Source of the DNA: Anaerotruncus colihominis
Lineage (GTDB): Bacteria > Bacillota > Clostridia > Oscillospirales > Ruminococcaceae
Assembly: GCA_025146135.1 (NCBI GenBank)
Contig: CP102255.1
Span: forward strand, 3,038,001 to 3,102,000
Direction: 5' to 3'
DNA: 64,000 bases
Within the stretch, counting starts at the first letter, position 1. Each line of letters opens with the position of its first letter. The notes under the pieces are model-generated. The model was given only the letters and a program-made list of their open reading frames with translations. It was not told where the DNA came from and did no database searches. Position numbers and translations under genes: made by a program. Shown one piece after another: positions 41,596 through 50,460 of the stretch.

Positions 41596-42327
41596 TTACA
41601 TCGCGGCAATGACGGCGGTGATGTTGTCCGGGCCGCCGACCTTGTTCGCTTCATCGATCAACAGGAAAATATCCTGCTCGCTTTCACAAGTCATAATCAA
41701 ATCGACATGTTCCTCCGGAGGCGCGTAATTATAAAGCCCGTCGGTGCACAGCAGCAGTCTGCCGGACGTATATGCGCACTCCACATACTCCAGCTCGACA
41801 GCGGCTTCCACTCCAAGCGCGCGTGTGATATAGTTGCGTTTCGGATGCTGTCGCGCCTCCTCCTCGCTGATTTCGCCGCTTTCGACAAGCATCTGCACAA
41901 CGCTGTGATCGCGCGTCAGCCTGCGCGGCGCAGCGCCGCTTTCACACAGATAGGCCCGGCTGTCGCCCACATGCGCGATGCAAAGCATCCCATCCATCAT
42001 GACAGCCGCTACGACCGTCGTCCCCATGCCGCGCAACTCCCCGTCGGCAGCGCCCATATCATGAATCACTGCGTTGGCCGCCGAGACGGCCGAAACAAGC
42101 ATCGGCTTGATTGATGCGGGTGGCATCCGCGCCTCCAGCCCGCGCGCAATGGCGCGTCCGATGATCTCGACGGCCCTGGCGCTGGCAATATGCCCGCCGT
42201 TCTCGCCGCCCATCCCGTCGCACAGCACGATATATGCCGTATCCTCGGAAATCACTTCATAAACAAAGGCGTCCTGGTTTGTCGCGCGCACGCGTCCCTG
42301 ATCGGTCGCGCCAAAAATTCGAATCAA
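41596..42327 (-). CDS. stp: PP2C-type protein phosphatase (PrpC/Stp-like)
   Basis: A 243-residue metal-dependent phosphatase reversing PrkC. TTG 42327 is chosen: GGGGGAAGG lies just upstream and it overlaps the rlmN stop by 4 nt (TTGA). Motifs: DQGRVRATNQDAF, CDGMGGENGGH, VGDSRAYL, TRDHSVVQ and GGPDNITAV. It is followed by prkC after 16 nt. Confidence 0.94.
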   Translation of the reverse strand: MIRIFGATDQGRVRATNQDAFVYEVISEDTAYIVLCDGMGGENGGHIASARAVEIIGRAIARGLEARMPPASIKPMLVSAVSAANAVIHDMGAADGELRGMGTTVVAAVMMDGMLCIAHVGDSRAYLCESGAAPRRLTRDHSVVQMLVESGEISEEEARQHPKRNYITRALGVEAAVELEYVECAYTSGRLLLCTDGLYNYAPPEEHVDLIMTCESEQDIFLLIDEANKVGGPDNITAVIAAM

Positions 42328-43403
42328 AGCTGCCTTCCCCCTTCGGTCACGGGCACCCGCCCGCTGGTTGACGCATCCGCGTCCTGCCGCCGCAACTGCC
42401 CGCATGCGGCGCTGATATCAGCGCCCAGCTCGCGCCGGATCGTCGCGTTGACGCCGCGCAGACGCAGTTCATTCTGAAAACGTTCGATCGCCGCCCGGTC
42501 GCCGCGCCGATAACCTGTTTCCGCAACCGGGTTGACTGGGATCAGGTTGACATGCGCACCCATCCCGCGCAAACGCGCGGCCAATTCGGCGGCATGCTCC
42601 GGCGCGTCGTTTTCTCCGGCGATCAGCGCATATTCAAATGAAATGCGCCGCCCGGTCGCGGCGAAATAATCGCGGCACGCACGCAGCAGCGTATCGACAT
42701 TGTAGCGCGCGTTCACCGGCATGGAGCGCGAACGGATGGCGTCGTTCGGCGCGTGCAGCGATACGGAAAGCGTCAGCTGGAGCCTGCGCTCGGCCAATGC
42801 ATAAATCCTGTCGACCAGCCCGCAGGTTGACAGCGATACATGACGCAGGCCGAGGTTCAGACCGCGCGGGTCCGAAAGGATTTCAAGAAACGCCATCACA
42901 TTGTCAAAGTTGTCGAGCGGTTCGCCGATGCCCATCATCACAACGCCGTCGACGCGCTCGCCGCTGTCGGCCTGCGCCATATAAACCTCGTCAAGCATCT
43001 CCGAAGCAGTCAGATCGCGCACGCGCCCGCCGATGGTCGACGCGCAGAAACGGCAGCCCATGCGGCAACCCACCTGCGAGGAGATGCACAGCGTGTTGCC
43101 GTGATGATAATGCATAAGCACCGATTCGACACAATTTCCGTCGCGCAGCTCATACAGGTATTTTACCGTACCGTCAATGCTGGAAACAAGCCTTTTTTTG
43201 ACGCGTATGGCATTTATGTAGAACTTTTCAGCAAGCTGACTGCGCAGCGCCGCCGGAAGGTTCGTCATTTCATCAAAATCAGATACCCGTTTTTCGTGCA
43301 GCCAACCAAAAATCTGCCCCGCACGAAAGCGCGGCAGTCCCATTTCGGCAGTCAATTTCTCCATCTGCTGATAAGTGTATGATTTCAGATCGATTTGTTC
43401 CAT
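42324..43403 (-). CDS. rlmN: 23S rRNA (adenine2503-C2)-methyltransferase RlmN
   Basis: A 359-residue radical-SAM enzyme that methylates A2503 in 23S rRNA and A37 in some tRNAs. The Fe-S cluster binds Cys113, Cys117 and Cys120 (CRMGCRFC); the second conserved Cys lies near residue 331 (ISAACGQL) and the methyl-carrying Cys is in that C-terminal segment. A C-terminal tail of about 28 residues is longer than usual. It is 4 nt after rsmB. Confidence 0.95.
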   Translation of the reverse strand: MEQIDLKSYTYQQMEKLTAEMGLPRFRAGQIFGWLHEKRVSDFDEMTNLPAALRSQLAEKFYINAIRVKKRLVSSIDGTVKYLYELRDGNCVESVLMHYHHGNTLCISSQVGCRMGCRFCASTIGGRVRDLTASEMLDEVYMAQADSGERVDGVVMMGIGEPLDNFDNVMAFLEILSDPRGLNLGLRHVSLSTCGLVDRIYALAERRLQLTLSVSLHAPNDAIRSRSMPVNARYNVDTLLRACRDYFAATGRRISFEYALIAGENDAPEHAAELAARLRGMGAHVNLIPVNPVAETGYRRGDRAAIERFQNELRLRGVNATIRRELGADISAACGQLRRQDADASTSGRVPVTEGGRQL

Positions 43404-43407
43404 CTTT

Positions 43408-44688
43408 TCACCGTTTTTTCAGTACGGATACGAAAAATCCGTCGGTATCCTCGCCCGTATAAACACGCTGCTCCACAATGTTAAATGCGCCGTTTGTCTC
43501 GTCCAAAAGCCGCTGCACAACCCGCTCGTTTTCCGCCGGCAACAGCGTGCAGGTTGAATAGACGAGCGTTCCGCCGCTCTTTAAATAGTGTGTGGAAGTT
43601 TTTAGGATTTTATACTGGATTTCCGGCAAGCCCTCAACGGACTTTTGCGGTTTATATTTGATCTCCGGCTTGCGGCGGATGACCCCGAAACCGGAGCACG
43701 GCACGTCGCAAAGCACGCGGTCAAAGCTGCCGAGCGACGCGTCGTAAACGGCCGCGTCGCCCGCGGACGCATGTATGATCGACAGGCCCAGCCGCTTCGC
43801 GCCACATTGCACCATGCGCGCGCGCTTTTGATGCAGATCCCGCGCGACCAGCTCGCCGCTGTTTTCCATGTGTTCGGCAATCGTGAACGACTTTCCGCCC
43901 GGCGCGGCGCAAACGTCGAGCACACGCTCGCCGGGCAGAGCCCCAAGCGCCGCCGCGCATAGCTGCGACGCGCGGTCCTGCACGTGAAAAAGCCCCTCGC
44001 CGAACGAAGCAAGCGACTCCGGCTCGACACGCCCCCTTGCCAGCAGGCAGCCGGCGGGCGGCTCTGCGAGCTGCGCAGCGACGCCCTCCGCAGCCAGACG
44101 TTCACAGAGCTGCTGCGCGGACACGCGCAGCGTGTTCGCGCGCAGGTAAATGGGCGGCCGCCCAAGCGAAGCGCGCAAAACGCGCAGCGCGGCCGCCTCG
44201 CCATAGGCGGACAGCCACGCTTCTACCAGCCACACCGGGCAGGAATATTCCACACTGAGACGTTCGGCCGTGCCGCCCTTCACAGGCAAAACGGCCTTGT
44301 CCGCGCGTAAAAACGCGCGCAGCACGCCGTTTACAAACCCGGACGCCTTCGCACAGCCGAGCGCGCGCGTCAGGTTGACGCTTTCAGATACGGCTGCATA
44401 ATCGTCCACGCCGTCCATCCAGACAAGCTGACATACGCCGAGCCGCAGCGTCTGGAGCACCGGCTTCGACAGCGAGGCAAGTCCGCGCGCACAATAAGCG
44501 GCGAGCACATGGTCGATTGTCAGGCGGCGTTCCAGCACTGTATAGAACAATGCGGCCGCAAACGCTCCCTCACGCGCGTCAAGGCCGTTTTTTTCGATCA
44601 GCGAATCAATTGTCAAATTGGAATAAGCGCCGGCAGATTCCATGCGCAGCAACGCCTGCGCCGCCGTATAGCGTGCGTCCTTCTTCAT
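43408..44688 (-). CDS. rsmB: 16S rRNA (cytosine967-C5)-methyltransferase RsmB
   Basis: A 426-residue enzyme. The N-terminal 140 residues are a NusB-like helical domain; the C-terminal part is a SAM-dependent m5C methylase with VLDVCAAPGGKSFT and the catalytic Cys in CDVPCSGFG. ATG 44688 has AAGGA upstream; a frame to 44760 was rejected as it enters the repeat region. Confidence 0.94.
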   Translation of the reverse strand: MKKDARYTAAQALLRMESAGAYSNLTIDSLIEKNGLDAREGAFAAALFYTVLERRLTIDHVLAAYCARGLASLSKPVLQTLRLGVCQLVWMDGVDDYAAVSESVNLTRALGCAKASGFVNGVLRAFLRADKAVLPVKGGTAERLSVEYSCPVWLVEAWLSAYGEAAALRVLRASLGRPPIYLRANTLRVSAQQLCERLAAEGVAAQLAEPPAGCLLARGRVEPESLASFGEGLFHVQDRASQLCAAALGALPGERVLDVCAAPGGKSFTIAEHMENSGELVARDLHQKRARMVQCGAKRLGLSIIHASAGDAAVYDASLGSFDRVLCDVPCSGFGVIRRKPEIKYKPQKSVEGLPEIQYKILKTSTHYLKSGGTLVYSTCTLLPAENERVVQRLLDETNGAFNIVEQRVYTGEDTDGFFVSVLKKR

Positions 44689-44770
44689 GCAGTCATCCTT
44701 TTTATACAGTCGTCCAACGATGTTTTTTCTCTCGGGCGGGCCATCCGGCTTCTCCTTCACGCAGCGCCCG

Positions 44771-44795
44771 CCCCGCAGTTCGCGGCGCAGCCTGT
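44771..44795. repeat. Intergenic repeat, partial copy A
   Basis: CCCCGCAGTTCGCGGCGCAG matches the first part of copies B and C with one change, then diverges into a T-rich stretch. Confidence 0.6.
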
Positions 44796-44810
44796 TTTTA
44801 CGCAGTATCT

Positions 44811-44867
44811 GCCCCGCTGTTCGCGGCGCAGCCGACTAAAATTTTTTGCCGAGCTTTTTTCAAAAAG
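44811..44867. repeat. Intergenic repeat, copy B
   Basis: Contains GCCCCGCTGTTCGCGGCGCA, then GCCGACTAAAATTTTTTGCC and a hairpin GCTTTTTTCAAAAAGC. It corresponds along its whole length to copy C. Confidence 0.75.
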
Positions 44868-45092
44868 CGGAGAATACCGGCGCGTACAACATCCACGCCA
44901 GCCGCGCTGCGCCTGTCATGGATTTTGCTGGCGCAAGGCCCTGCGCCTGAACAGGCTCTTGCGGCCTGCGGCGCGCTCTTTACGAGGGCTGCGGCCCGGG
45001 ACTAAGGGCGCTGCCCCCTCACTCGCAGCCTCCCCCAAAAGGCGGGCGAAAACTTTTGATCGATGCGGCGTAAATCATATTACGTACAACCC

Positions 45093-45154
45093 GCCCCACT
45101 GTTCGCGGCGCAGCCGAACTAAGTTTTTCGCCGAAGCCTTTTTTCAAAAAGGCT
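45093..45154. repeat. Intergenic repeat, copy C
   Basis: Contains GCCCCACTGTTCGCGGCGCA, GCCGAACTAAGTTTTTCGCC and a hairpin AGCCTTTTTTCAAAAAGGCT. It ends just 5 bp from the stop codon of the metallopeptidase gene and on the minus strand might act as a weak terminator. Confidence 0.75.
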
Positions 45155-45158
45155 GGAT

Positions 45159-45848
45159 CTAGTCGCGGCGGCGGTTACCAAACAGGAGCACGAGCCTTAA
45201 AAGCTGTGCGAGCGCTACGATGAGCGCTGCCACATACGTCAGGGCGGCGGCCCGCAAAACGGCCCGCGCGCCGCCAAGCTCGTCCGGCGCAAGATATCCC
45301 GTATTTTCCAGCGTCGCAAGCGCGCGCGACGAAGCGTTGAATTCGACCGGCAGCGTAATCAGTTGAAACACAGCCGCCAGTGAAAACAGCAAAAGCCCCA
45401 GATTGATCAGCGCCCCGGAGGTAAACAATCCAATGAGAATCAGCGGGAGCGCCAGCTTCGAGCCAATATTTGTAATCGGGATGATCGCGTTTCGCAGCAT
45501 CAGCGGCGAGTAATGACGCGCGTGCTGAACCGCATGGCCGCATTCATGGGCGGCCACGCCGAGCGACGCGATTGAATCACCCGCGTAAACGCTGTCGGAC
45601 AGGCGCACCACCTGCGCGCCCGGGTCGTAATGGTCTGTCAGTTTGCCGCCGATATGCTCCACCCGGACATTTTGCAGCCCGTTGTCGTCCAAAATACGGC
45701 GCGCGGCCTGCGCGCCGGTCATCCCGTGCATATTGCGCACGCGCGAATAACGGTTGAACGCCGACGAGACGGACATCTGCGCCCATCCCGCAAACAGCAG
45801 CGCCGGGATCACCAAAATTAAATAGTAGCGGTCGAACGGTATAAACAT
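45159..45848 (-). CDS. Membrane zinc metallopeptidase (YugP-like)
   Basis: A 229-residue protein with the zinc motif HECGH (His101, His105), an N-terminal membrane helix (8-24) and two or three C-terminal helices (about 125-165 and 200-222). It belongs to the neutral zinc metallopeptidase_2 family (YugP); substrates unknown. It follows fmt by 24 nt. Confidence 0.92.
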   Translation of the reverse strand: MFIPFDRYYLILVIPALLFAGWAQMSVSSAFNRYSRVRNMHGMTGAQAARRILDDNGLQNVRVEHIGGKLTDHYDPGAQVVRLSDSVYAGDSIASLGVAAHECGHAVQHARHYSPLMLRNAIIPITNIGSKLALPLILIGLFTSGALINLGLLLFSLAAVFQLITLPVEFNASSRALATLENTGYLAPDELGGARAVLRAAALTYVAALIVALAQLLRLVLLFGNRRRD

Positions 45849-45872
45849 CTTTCAAGCCTCCCTTGATCGCCG

Positions 45873-46793
45873 TCAGCCAAGCGTCTTGCCGGCGGCGTCC
45901 GGATGGCCGCGCAGATAATCGGCGGCGGCCATTCGTTTTTTTCCCGCCTCCTGGATTTCCAAAAGCTCGACGGCGCCCTGCCCGCAGGCGACCACAAAGC
46001 CCCCGCTTTTGGCCAGCGTGCCGGGAGCGCCCGTACCGTCGGGCGCAAGCCGCGAGCGGTAGACCTTGAGCGGCCGCCCGTCGAGCGACGTATGTGCGAC
46101 AGGCCAAGGGTTCATACCGCGGATCAGGTTGTGGACTTCGGCCGCCGGCTTCGTCCAATCGATGCGCGCCAATTCCTTGGTGAGCATCGGCGCGTGAGTC
46201 GCCAGCGCGCCGTCCTGCGGGACGCGCGGCGCGCATCCTTCGCCGATCAGGCGCACCGTTTCCGACAATGCCTGCGCCCCAAGCCCCGCAAGCCTCCCAT
46301 ACAGTTCGCCGGAGGTTTCATCCGGTCCGAGCGGCGTTTCCCGCTTCAGGATCATATCGCCTGTGTCAAGCCCCTCGGCCATATACATCGTCGTGACTCC
46401 CGCCGTCCGGTCGCCGTTTAAAACGCTCCACTGGATCGGCGCGGCGCCCCTGTATTTTGGCAGCAGCGATCCATGCACGTTGACGCAACCAAGCGGCGGC
46501 AGCTCCAAAATATCAGGAGGCAGGATTTTCCCATAGGCGACCACAACAATCAGTTCGGGGGAAAGCTCCTTTAAAAGTGCAAGCGCCTGGCCGTCGCGCA
46601 TCTTTGCCGGCTGGTAAACCGACAGCCCGTTTTCAAGCGCGCAAACCTTAACCGGCGGCGGCATGAGCTTGTAACCGCGTCCCTGCGGCTTATCCGGCTG
46701 TGTAAAAACGCCCGCGACCGCGTGCCCGTCGCTAATGAGACGCGAAAGGCACGGCACAGCAAATTCGGGCGTTCCCATAAATACAATGCGCAT
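45873..46793 (-). CDS. fmt: Methionyl-tRNA formyltransferase
   Basis: A 306-residue enzyme adding a formyl group from 10-formyl-THF to initiator Met-tRNA. Catalytic core: NVHGSLLPKYRGAAPIQW with Asn, His, and the downstream Asp in GLDTGDMI. The C-terminal OB domain starts near residue 205. 18 nt downstream of def, completing the formyl-Met pair. Confidence 0.96.
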   Translation of the reverse strand: MRIVFMGTPEFAVPCLSRLISDGHAVAGVFTQPDKPQGRGYKLMPPPVKVCALENGLSVYQPAKMRDGQALALLKELSPELIVVVAYGKILPPDILELPPLGCVNVHGSLLPKYRGAAPIQWSVLNGDRTAGVTTMYMAEGLDTGDMILKRETPLGPDETSGELYGRLAGLGAQALSETVRLIGEGCAPRVPQDGALATHAPMLTKELARIDWTKPAAEVHNLIRGMNPWPVAHTSLDGRPLKVYRSRLAPDGTGAPGTLAKSGGFVVACGQGAVELLEIQEAGKKRMAAADYLRGHPDAAGKTLG

Positions 46794-46811
46794 CCTCGTT
46801 TCCTCCCCCAG

Positions 46812-47279
46812 CTATTCCTCGACGATCTCCTCCGGATCGAGCATCCGTTCGGCTTTGTCGATGAACAAAATACCGTCGAGATGATCTACCTCATGGCAGA
46901 CAGCCACGGCAAAATAGCCCTCGGCCTCCAATTCAAACGGTTTTCCATAACGGTCCTGCGCCTTGAGCCGAAGCTGCGCGGGACGATGCACCAGCCCATA
47001 TTGGCCGGGAATGGAAAGGCAGCCCTCGCCGCCGCACTGGTCGCCCGACTGTTCTACGATCACGGGATTGACCAGCTCGTGCTTGCCCTCGCCCACGTCG
47101 ATGACGACGGCGCGGCGCAGAACGCCCACCTGCGGCGCGGCGATACCCACGCCCCCGTCCTTCATCGTCTCATACATATCATCCAACAGCGTCCAGAGGC
47201 GCTCGTTAAAATCGGTGACAGGCCGGCTTTTTTTGCGCAGGCGCTCGTCGCCCTCCTTGAGAATATTGCGTAACGCCAT
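46812..47279 (-). CDS. def: Peptide deformylase
   Basis: A 155-residue metalloenzyme removing the N-formyl group. All three motifs are intact: GVGIAAPQ (43-50), EGCLS (85-89) and HEVDH (129-133), with Cys87, His129 and His133 as metal ligands. Confidence 0.96.
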   Translation of the reverse strand: MALRNILKEGDERLRKKSRPVTDFNERLWTLLDDMYETMKDGGVGIAAPQVGVLRRAVVIDVGEGKHELVNPVIVEQSGDQCGGEGCLSIPGQYGLVHRPAQLRLKAQDRYGKPFELEAEGYFAVAVCHEVDHLDGILFIDKAERMLDPEEIVEE

Positions 47280-47346
47280 AAGAAATCCTCCTTCATATTA
47301 TTTGCCCCGGGGCCTATCCAAATTCTCAAAGTATATGGATTGGCTC

Positions 47347-49797
47347 TTACAGCGCGCTTTCAAACCGCGGATCGATCGAAAGCGCGACAGAATGGTATTC
47401 ACGCACGGCAAGATATTTCTGCACAGTCCGCCAGAGCAGCTCGCGCGTACGCGCGTTCCAGCGGCATTTGACCGCCATACGCCAGCGGTACCGTCCGGCG
47501 ATCTTTAAAATCTGGCTCTCGCACGGGCCAAGCACGCGCAGCGGCAAATCAGCGTATTCGCTCTGCGCGAGCGCCGTCAATTCCTGCAAAAAGCGGCGCG
47601 CGGCCGCGCGCGTCTCGCCGCCCCGCTGCCCTGAAAAGCCGATGCCCGCCATATCGCAGAACGGCGGATACAGATGCAGGCGGCGGCTTTCGATCTCCTC
47701 CTCATAAAACGAATCGTAATCCTGCGCGGCTGCAAGCGCGATCACAGGATTTTCCGGCGTGAAGGTCTGGATAAACGCGCGGCCCGCCTTTTGGGCGCGG
47801 CCGCTGCGGCCGACCACCTGTGTAAACAATGAAAACGCCCGCTCAAAGCTGCGGTAATCCTGCGCATACAGCGCGGAATCGGCCGACAGCACGCCGACCA
47901 GCGTCACATTTGGAAAGTCAAGCCCCTTCGCGACCATCTGCGTCCCGATTATTATATCATATTTTCCGGCTGAAAAGTCGGCAAAATGCTTTTCATGCGA
48001 AAATCTTGCCATAGTCGTATCCATGTCCATGCGCAGAACGCGCGCGTCTGGAAACAGCTCTCCCAATTCCTGCTCCACCTTCTGAGTGCCGGCGCCCGAA
48101 AAACGCCGGAACCGGCTGCCGCATGACGGACAGACCGCATCGGCGCGCGCTGTATAGCCGCAGTAATGGCACATCAAATGGCCGTTGGCGCTGTGATATG
48201 TCAGCGCGACGGAACAGTTTGGGCATTCGGCCACGGTCTGGCAGACGGCGCACTTGACAAGCGTGTTGTAGCCGCGCCGGTTGAGCAGCAGGATGCTCTG
48301 TTCGCCGCGCGCAAGATTCTCCCCAAGCTCGCCAATGAGCTGTGGGGAAAGCGACGCGCTGCGCGCGTCCGGCTCCTGAAGGTTCATATCCACGATTGTC
48401 ACATCCGGCAGGCGCGCAGCGCCGTAACGCGCGCGCAGCGTCAGCAGCGTATAGTCGCCGCGCCTGGCGTGCCAGAAGCTTTCCGTACACGGCGTGGCCG
48501 AGGCGAGCAGCAGCAGGCAGTTATGCCACGCGGCGCGCCGGCGCGCCACATCGCGCGCATGATAGCGCGGCGACTGTTCCGATTTATACGTCGATTCCTG
48601 TTCCTCGTCCATCACTATCAATCCGAGATCGCGCACCGGCGCGAACACGGCGCTGCGCGTGCCGACAACGATCTGCGCGCCGCCGTCCCGGATGCGTTTC
48701 CACTCGTCGAGACGCTCCGTCATGGAAAGGCCGCTGTGCAGCACGGCAACGCGGCTGCCGAAATGCCGCCGGAAACGGTCGACCGTCTGCGGCGTCAGCG
48801 AAATTTCCGGCACCATCACGATCACGCCGCGCCCGCTTGCAAGCACATGGCGGATGGCGCGCAAAAAGACCTCCGTCTTTCCGGAGCCGGTCACACCGTA
48901 AAGCAGCGCCGTCTGCGGTTTGCCGCTGTCGGCCAAACCGCAGAGCGCATCGCAGGCAGCCCGCTGCTCGTCCGACAACTCGATGCCGGCGGCCGTATCG
49001 CGCGCCGGACCGGCGGCGTATGGGCTGCGGTAAACCTCGCGCGTGTAATACTGTACGACGCCCGCCGTCTCAAGCCGGTCCACGACCGATTTGCCGGCCG
49101 CCGCAAAATAACAGACCTCTTTCAGCGACGCCTGTCCAGCTTGCAGCAGAAGTTCGACGACCGCTTTCTGCTTGGCGGTGATCTTTACCGTCACATCGGA
49201 AAGCGTCTCTATTCCATCGGCCAGGCGCACCATCACCAGCTTGCCGTCGAGAACGCGCTGGCGGACAAGCTGCGACTTGATCAAAAGCCCTTCCCCGCAC
49301 AGATCGCGCAGCACAGGCGCGTCCGGCGCGAGCGCCAGCGCCGCGCAGAGCGTCTCCTCCCGCACCGGCCGGCCGCGCCCTTTCAGATACTCGAACACAC
49401 GCCGCCGGTCTCCGTCCGCGCCGCCGGGCAGCACAGCGCCGCGGGGCAGCAGGTATTGATATTGCAGCCGAACGCCCGCGCCCGGCGGCAGCAGCGCGCG
49501 CATCGCGTCAAAATAGGTGCAGAACGTCGTTTCACGCAGCCAGCGCGCCAGCGCGAGCATCTCCGCGTCGAGCAACGGTTTTTCGTCGACAAGCGATGCA
49601 AGCGTTTTTGCCCGCTGCGGCGCCGGCCCGTCAGCCGTCTCCATCACAATGCCGAAGCGCGTGCGGTTGCCGGCGCCGAACGGAGCCGTCACGCGGCAAC
49701 CGGGGCGCGCGTCCATACCGTCCGGAATCAGATATGTATAAATTTTATCAAACGACAGCGCAGCGTTTTCAACCGCTACACGCGCTACACGCGCCAT
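47347..49797 (-). CDS. priA: Primosomal protein N' (PriA helicase)
   Basis: An 816-residue helicase restarting replication at stalled forks. An N-terminal 3'-DNA-binding domain precedes Walker A GVTGSGKTEVF (about residue 300), the DEEQ box (VMDEEQESTYK), the zinc-binding Cys pairs (CAVCQTVAECPNCS, then CHYCGYTARADAVCPSCG) and helicase motifs V and VI (GLDFPNVTLVGVL, QVVGRSGRAQKAG). Confidence 0.96.
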   Translation of the reverse strand: MARVARVAVENAALSFDKIYTYLIPDGMDARPGCRVTAPFGAGNRTRFGIVMETADGPAPQRAKTLASLVDEKPLLDAEMLALARWLRETTFCTYFDAMRALLPPGAGVRLQYQYLLPRGAVLPGGADGDRRRVFEYLKGRGRPVREETLCAALALAPDAPVLRDLCGEGLLIKSQLVRQRVLDGKLVMVRLADGIETLSDVTVKITAKQKAVVELLLQAGQASLKEVCYFAAAGKSVVDRLETAGVVQYYTREVYRSPYAAGPARDTAAGIELSDEQRAACDALCGLADSGKPQTALLYGVTGSGKTEVFLRAIRHVLASGRGVIVMVPEISLTPQTVDRFRRHFGSRVAVLHSGLSMTERLDEWKRIRDGGAQIVVGTRSAVFAPVRDLGLIVMDEEQESTYKSEQSPRYHARDVARRRAAWHNCLLLLASATPCTESFWHARRGDYTLLTLRARYGAARLPDVTIVDMNLQEPDARSASLSPQLIGELGENLARGEQSILLLNRRGYNTLVKCAVCQTVAECPNCSVALTYHSANGHLMCHYCGYTARADAVCPSCGSRFRRFSGAGTQKVEQELGELFPDARVLRMDMDTTMARFSHEKHFADFSAGKYDIIIGTQMVAKGLDFPNVTLVGVLSADSALYAQDYRSFERAFSLFTQVVGRSGRAQKAGRAFIQTFTPENPVIALAAAQDYDSFYEEEIESRRLHLYPPFCDMAGIGFSGQRGGETRAAARRFLQELTALAQSEYADLPLRVLGPCESQILKIAGRYRWRMAVKCRWNARTRELLWRTVQKYLAVREYHSVALSIDPRFESAL

Positions 49798-49830
49798 CCG
49801 AAACGCCCTCCTTGCAACGCAAACCGCCTG

Positions 49831-50460
49831 TTAAAAAGCATCCAGCTTTTTTTGCAGCGCGTCAATAAACTGCCCGAGATGCACGCCGTCGACAAGCGCG
49901 TGGTGCGCCTGCACGGAAAACGGCAGCAGCAGGCGATCCCCAAGCCAAAACCAGCGCCCCCACGAGATCCTGGGGATTGCGTCGTCCCGGTCCAGGTTTT
50001 CGGCGTGCGTCAGCCCGGTAAAGCAGAGCCATGGAATCGCCGAGAGATACAGGCAGTCGTCGCGCGCCTCCTCATCGGGCAGGAAAAACCGCTCCCCCTG
50101 CCGCGCAATCGCCTCGCTGGTACGCTGCAAAAACACATCGAGCACGCCGCACAGCGGCACGCTGACATATTTATGCAGTGCGCCGCCGGCGCGCGGCTCG
50201 GTAAACGAGGGATGAAGCTCATCGTACAGCACAACCTGACCGCCCTTGATACGCATACGCAGTTCCGGAACCTCGTTGGCCGCGTGCGTCACAAAAAAGC
50301 CAAACGTATGGCTGAATGAAATCCCCCGTTTTTTGACGCGCGCATGAAAATGCGTCACGTCAAGCTGGACGCACACGCTGTACTGCGGACGGTCAAGCGA
50401 ACGATAAAATTCGAACTGCTCCTTGCGCGGCCAACAGGCCAGATCGATGTACGCCGTCAT
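49831..50460 (-). CDS. Chloramphenicol acetyltransferase-family protein
   Basis: A 209-residue protein with the CAT catalytic motif HHALVDG at 186-192 (His187 as base) and typical N-terminal WPRKEQFEFYRSLDRPQYSV. CAT-family proteins acetylate small hydroxylated molecules or have a vitamin-dependent acyl role; resistance to chloramphenicol cannot be concluded. It overlaps coaBC by 4 nt (ATGA) and is inserted between coaBC and priA, which are usually adjacent. Confidence 0.85.
   Translation of the reverse strand: MTAYIDLACWPRKEQFEFYRSLDRPQYSVCVQLDVTHFHARVKKRGISFSHTFGFFVTHAANEVPELRMRIKGGQVVLYDELHPSFTEPRAGGALHKYVSVPLCGVLDVFLQRTSEAIARQGERFFLPDEEARDDCLYLSAIPWLCFTGLTHAENLDRDDAIPRISWGRWFWLGDRLLLPFSVQAHHALVDGVHLGQFIDALQKKLDAF

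Larger units (their letters stand above)
44689..45158. other. Non-coding 470-bp gap with three repeat copies
   Basis: No gene with a ribosome site is visible on either strand. The gap contains three partial copies of a repeat (listed separately), several GC-rich inverted repeats, and two GTACAAC boxes. It interrupts the otherwise tight rsmB to metallopeptidase operon. Confidence 0.6.

Noticed and set aside
48166..50319. 717-residue plus-strand frame across priA
   Set aside because: It is antisense to the fully conserved priA gene and has no ribosome site or recognisable domain.
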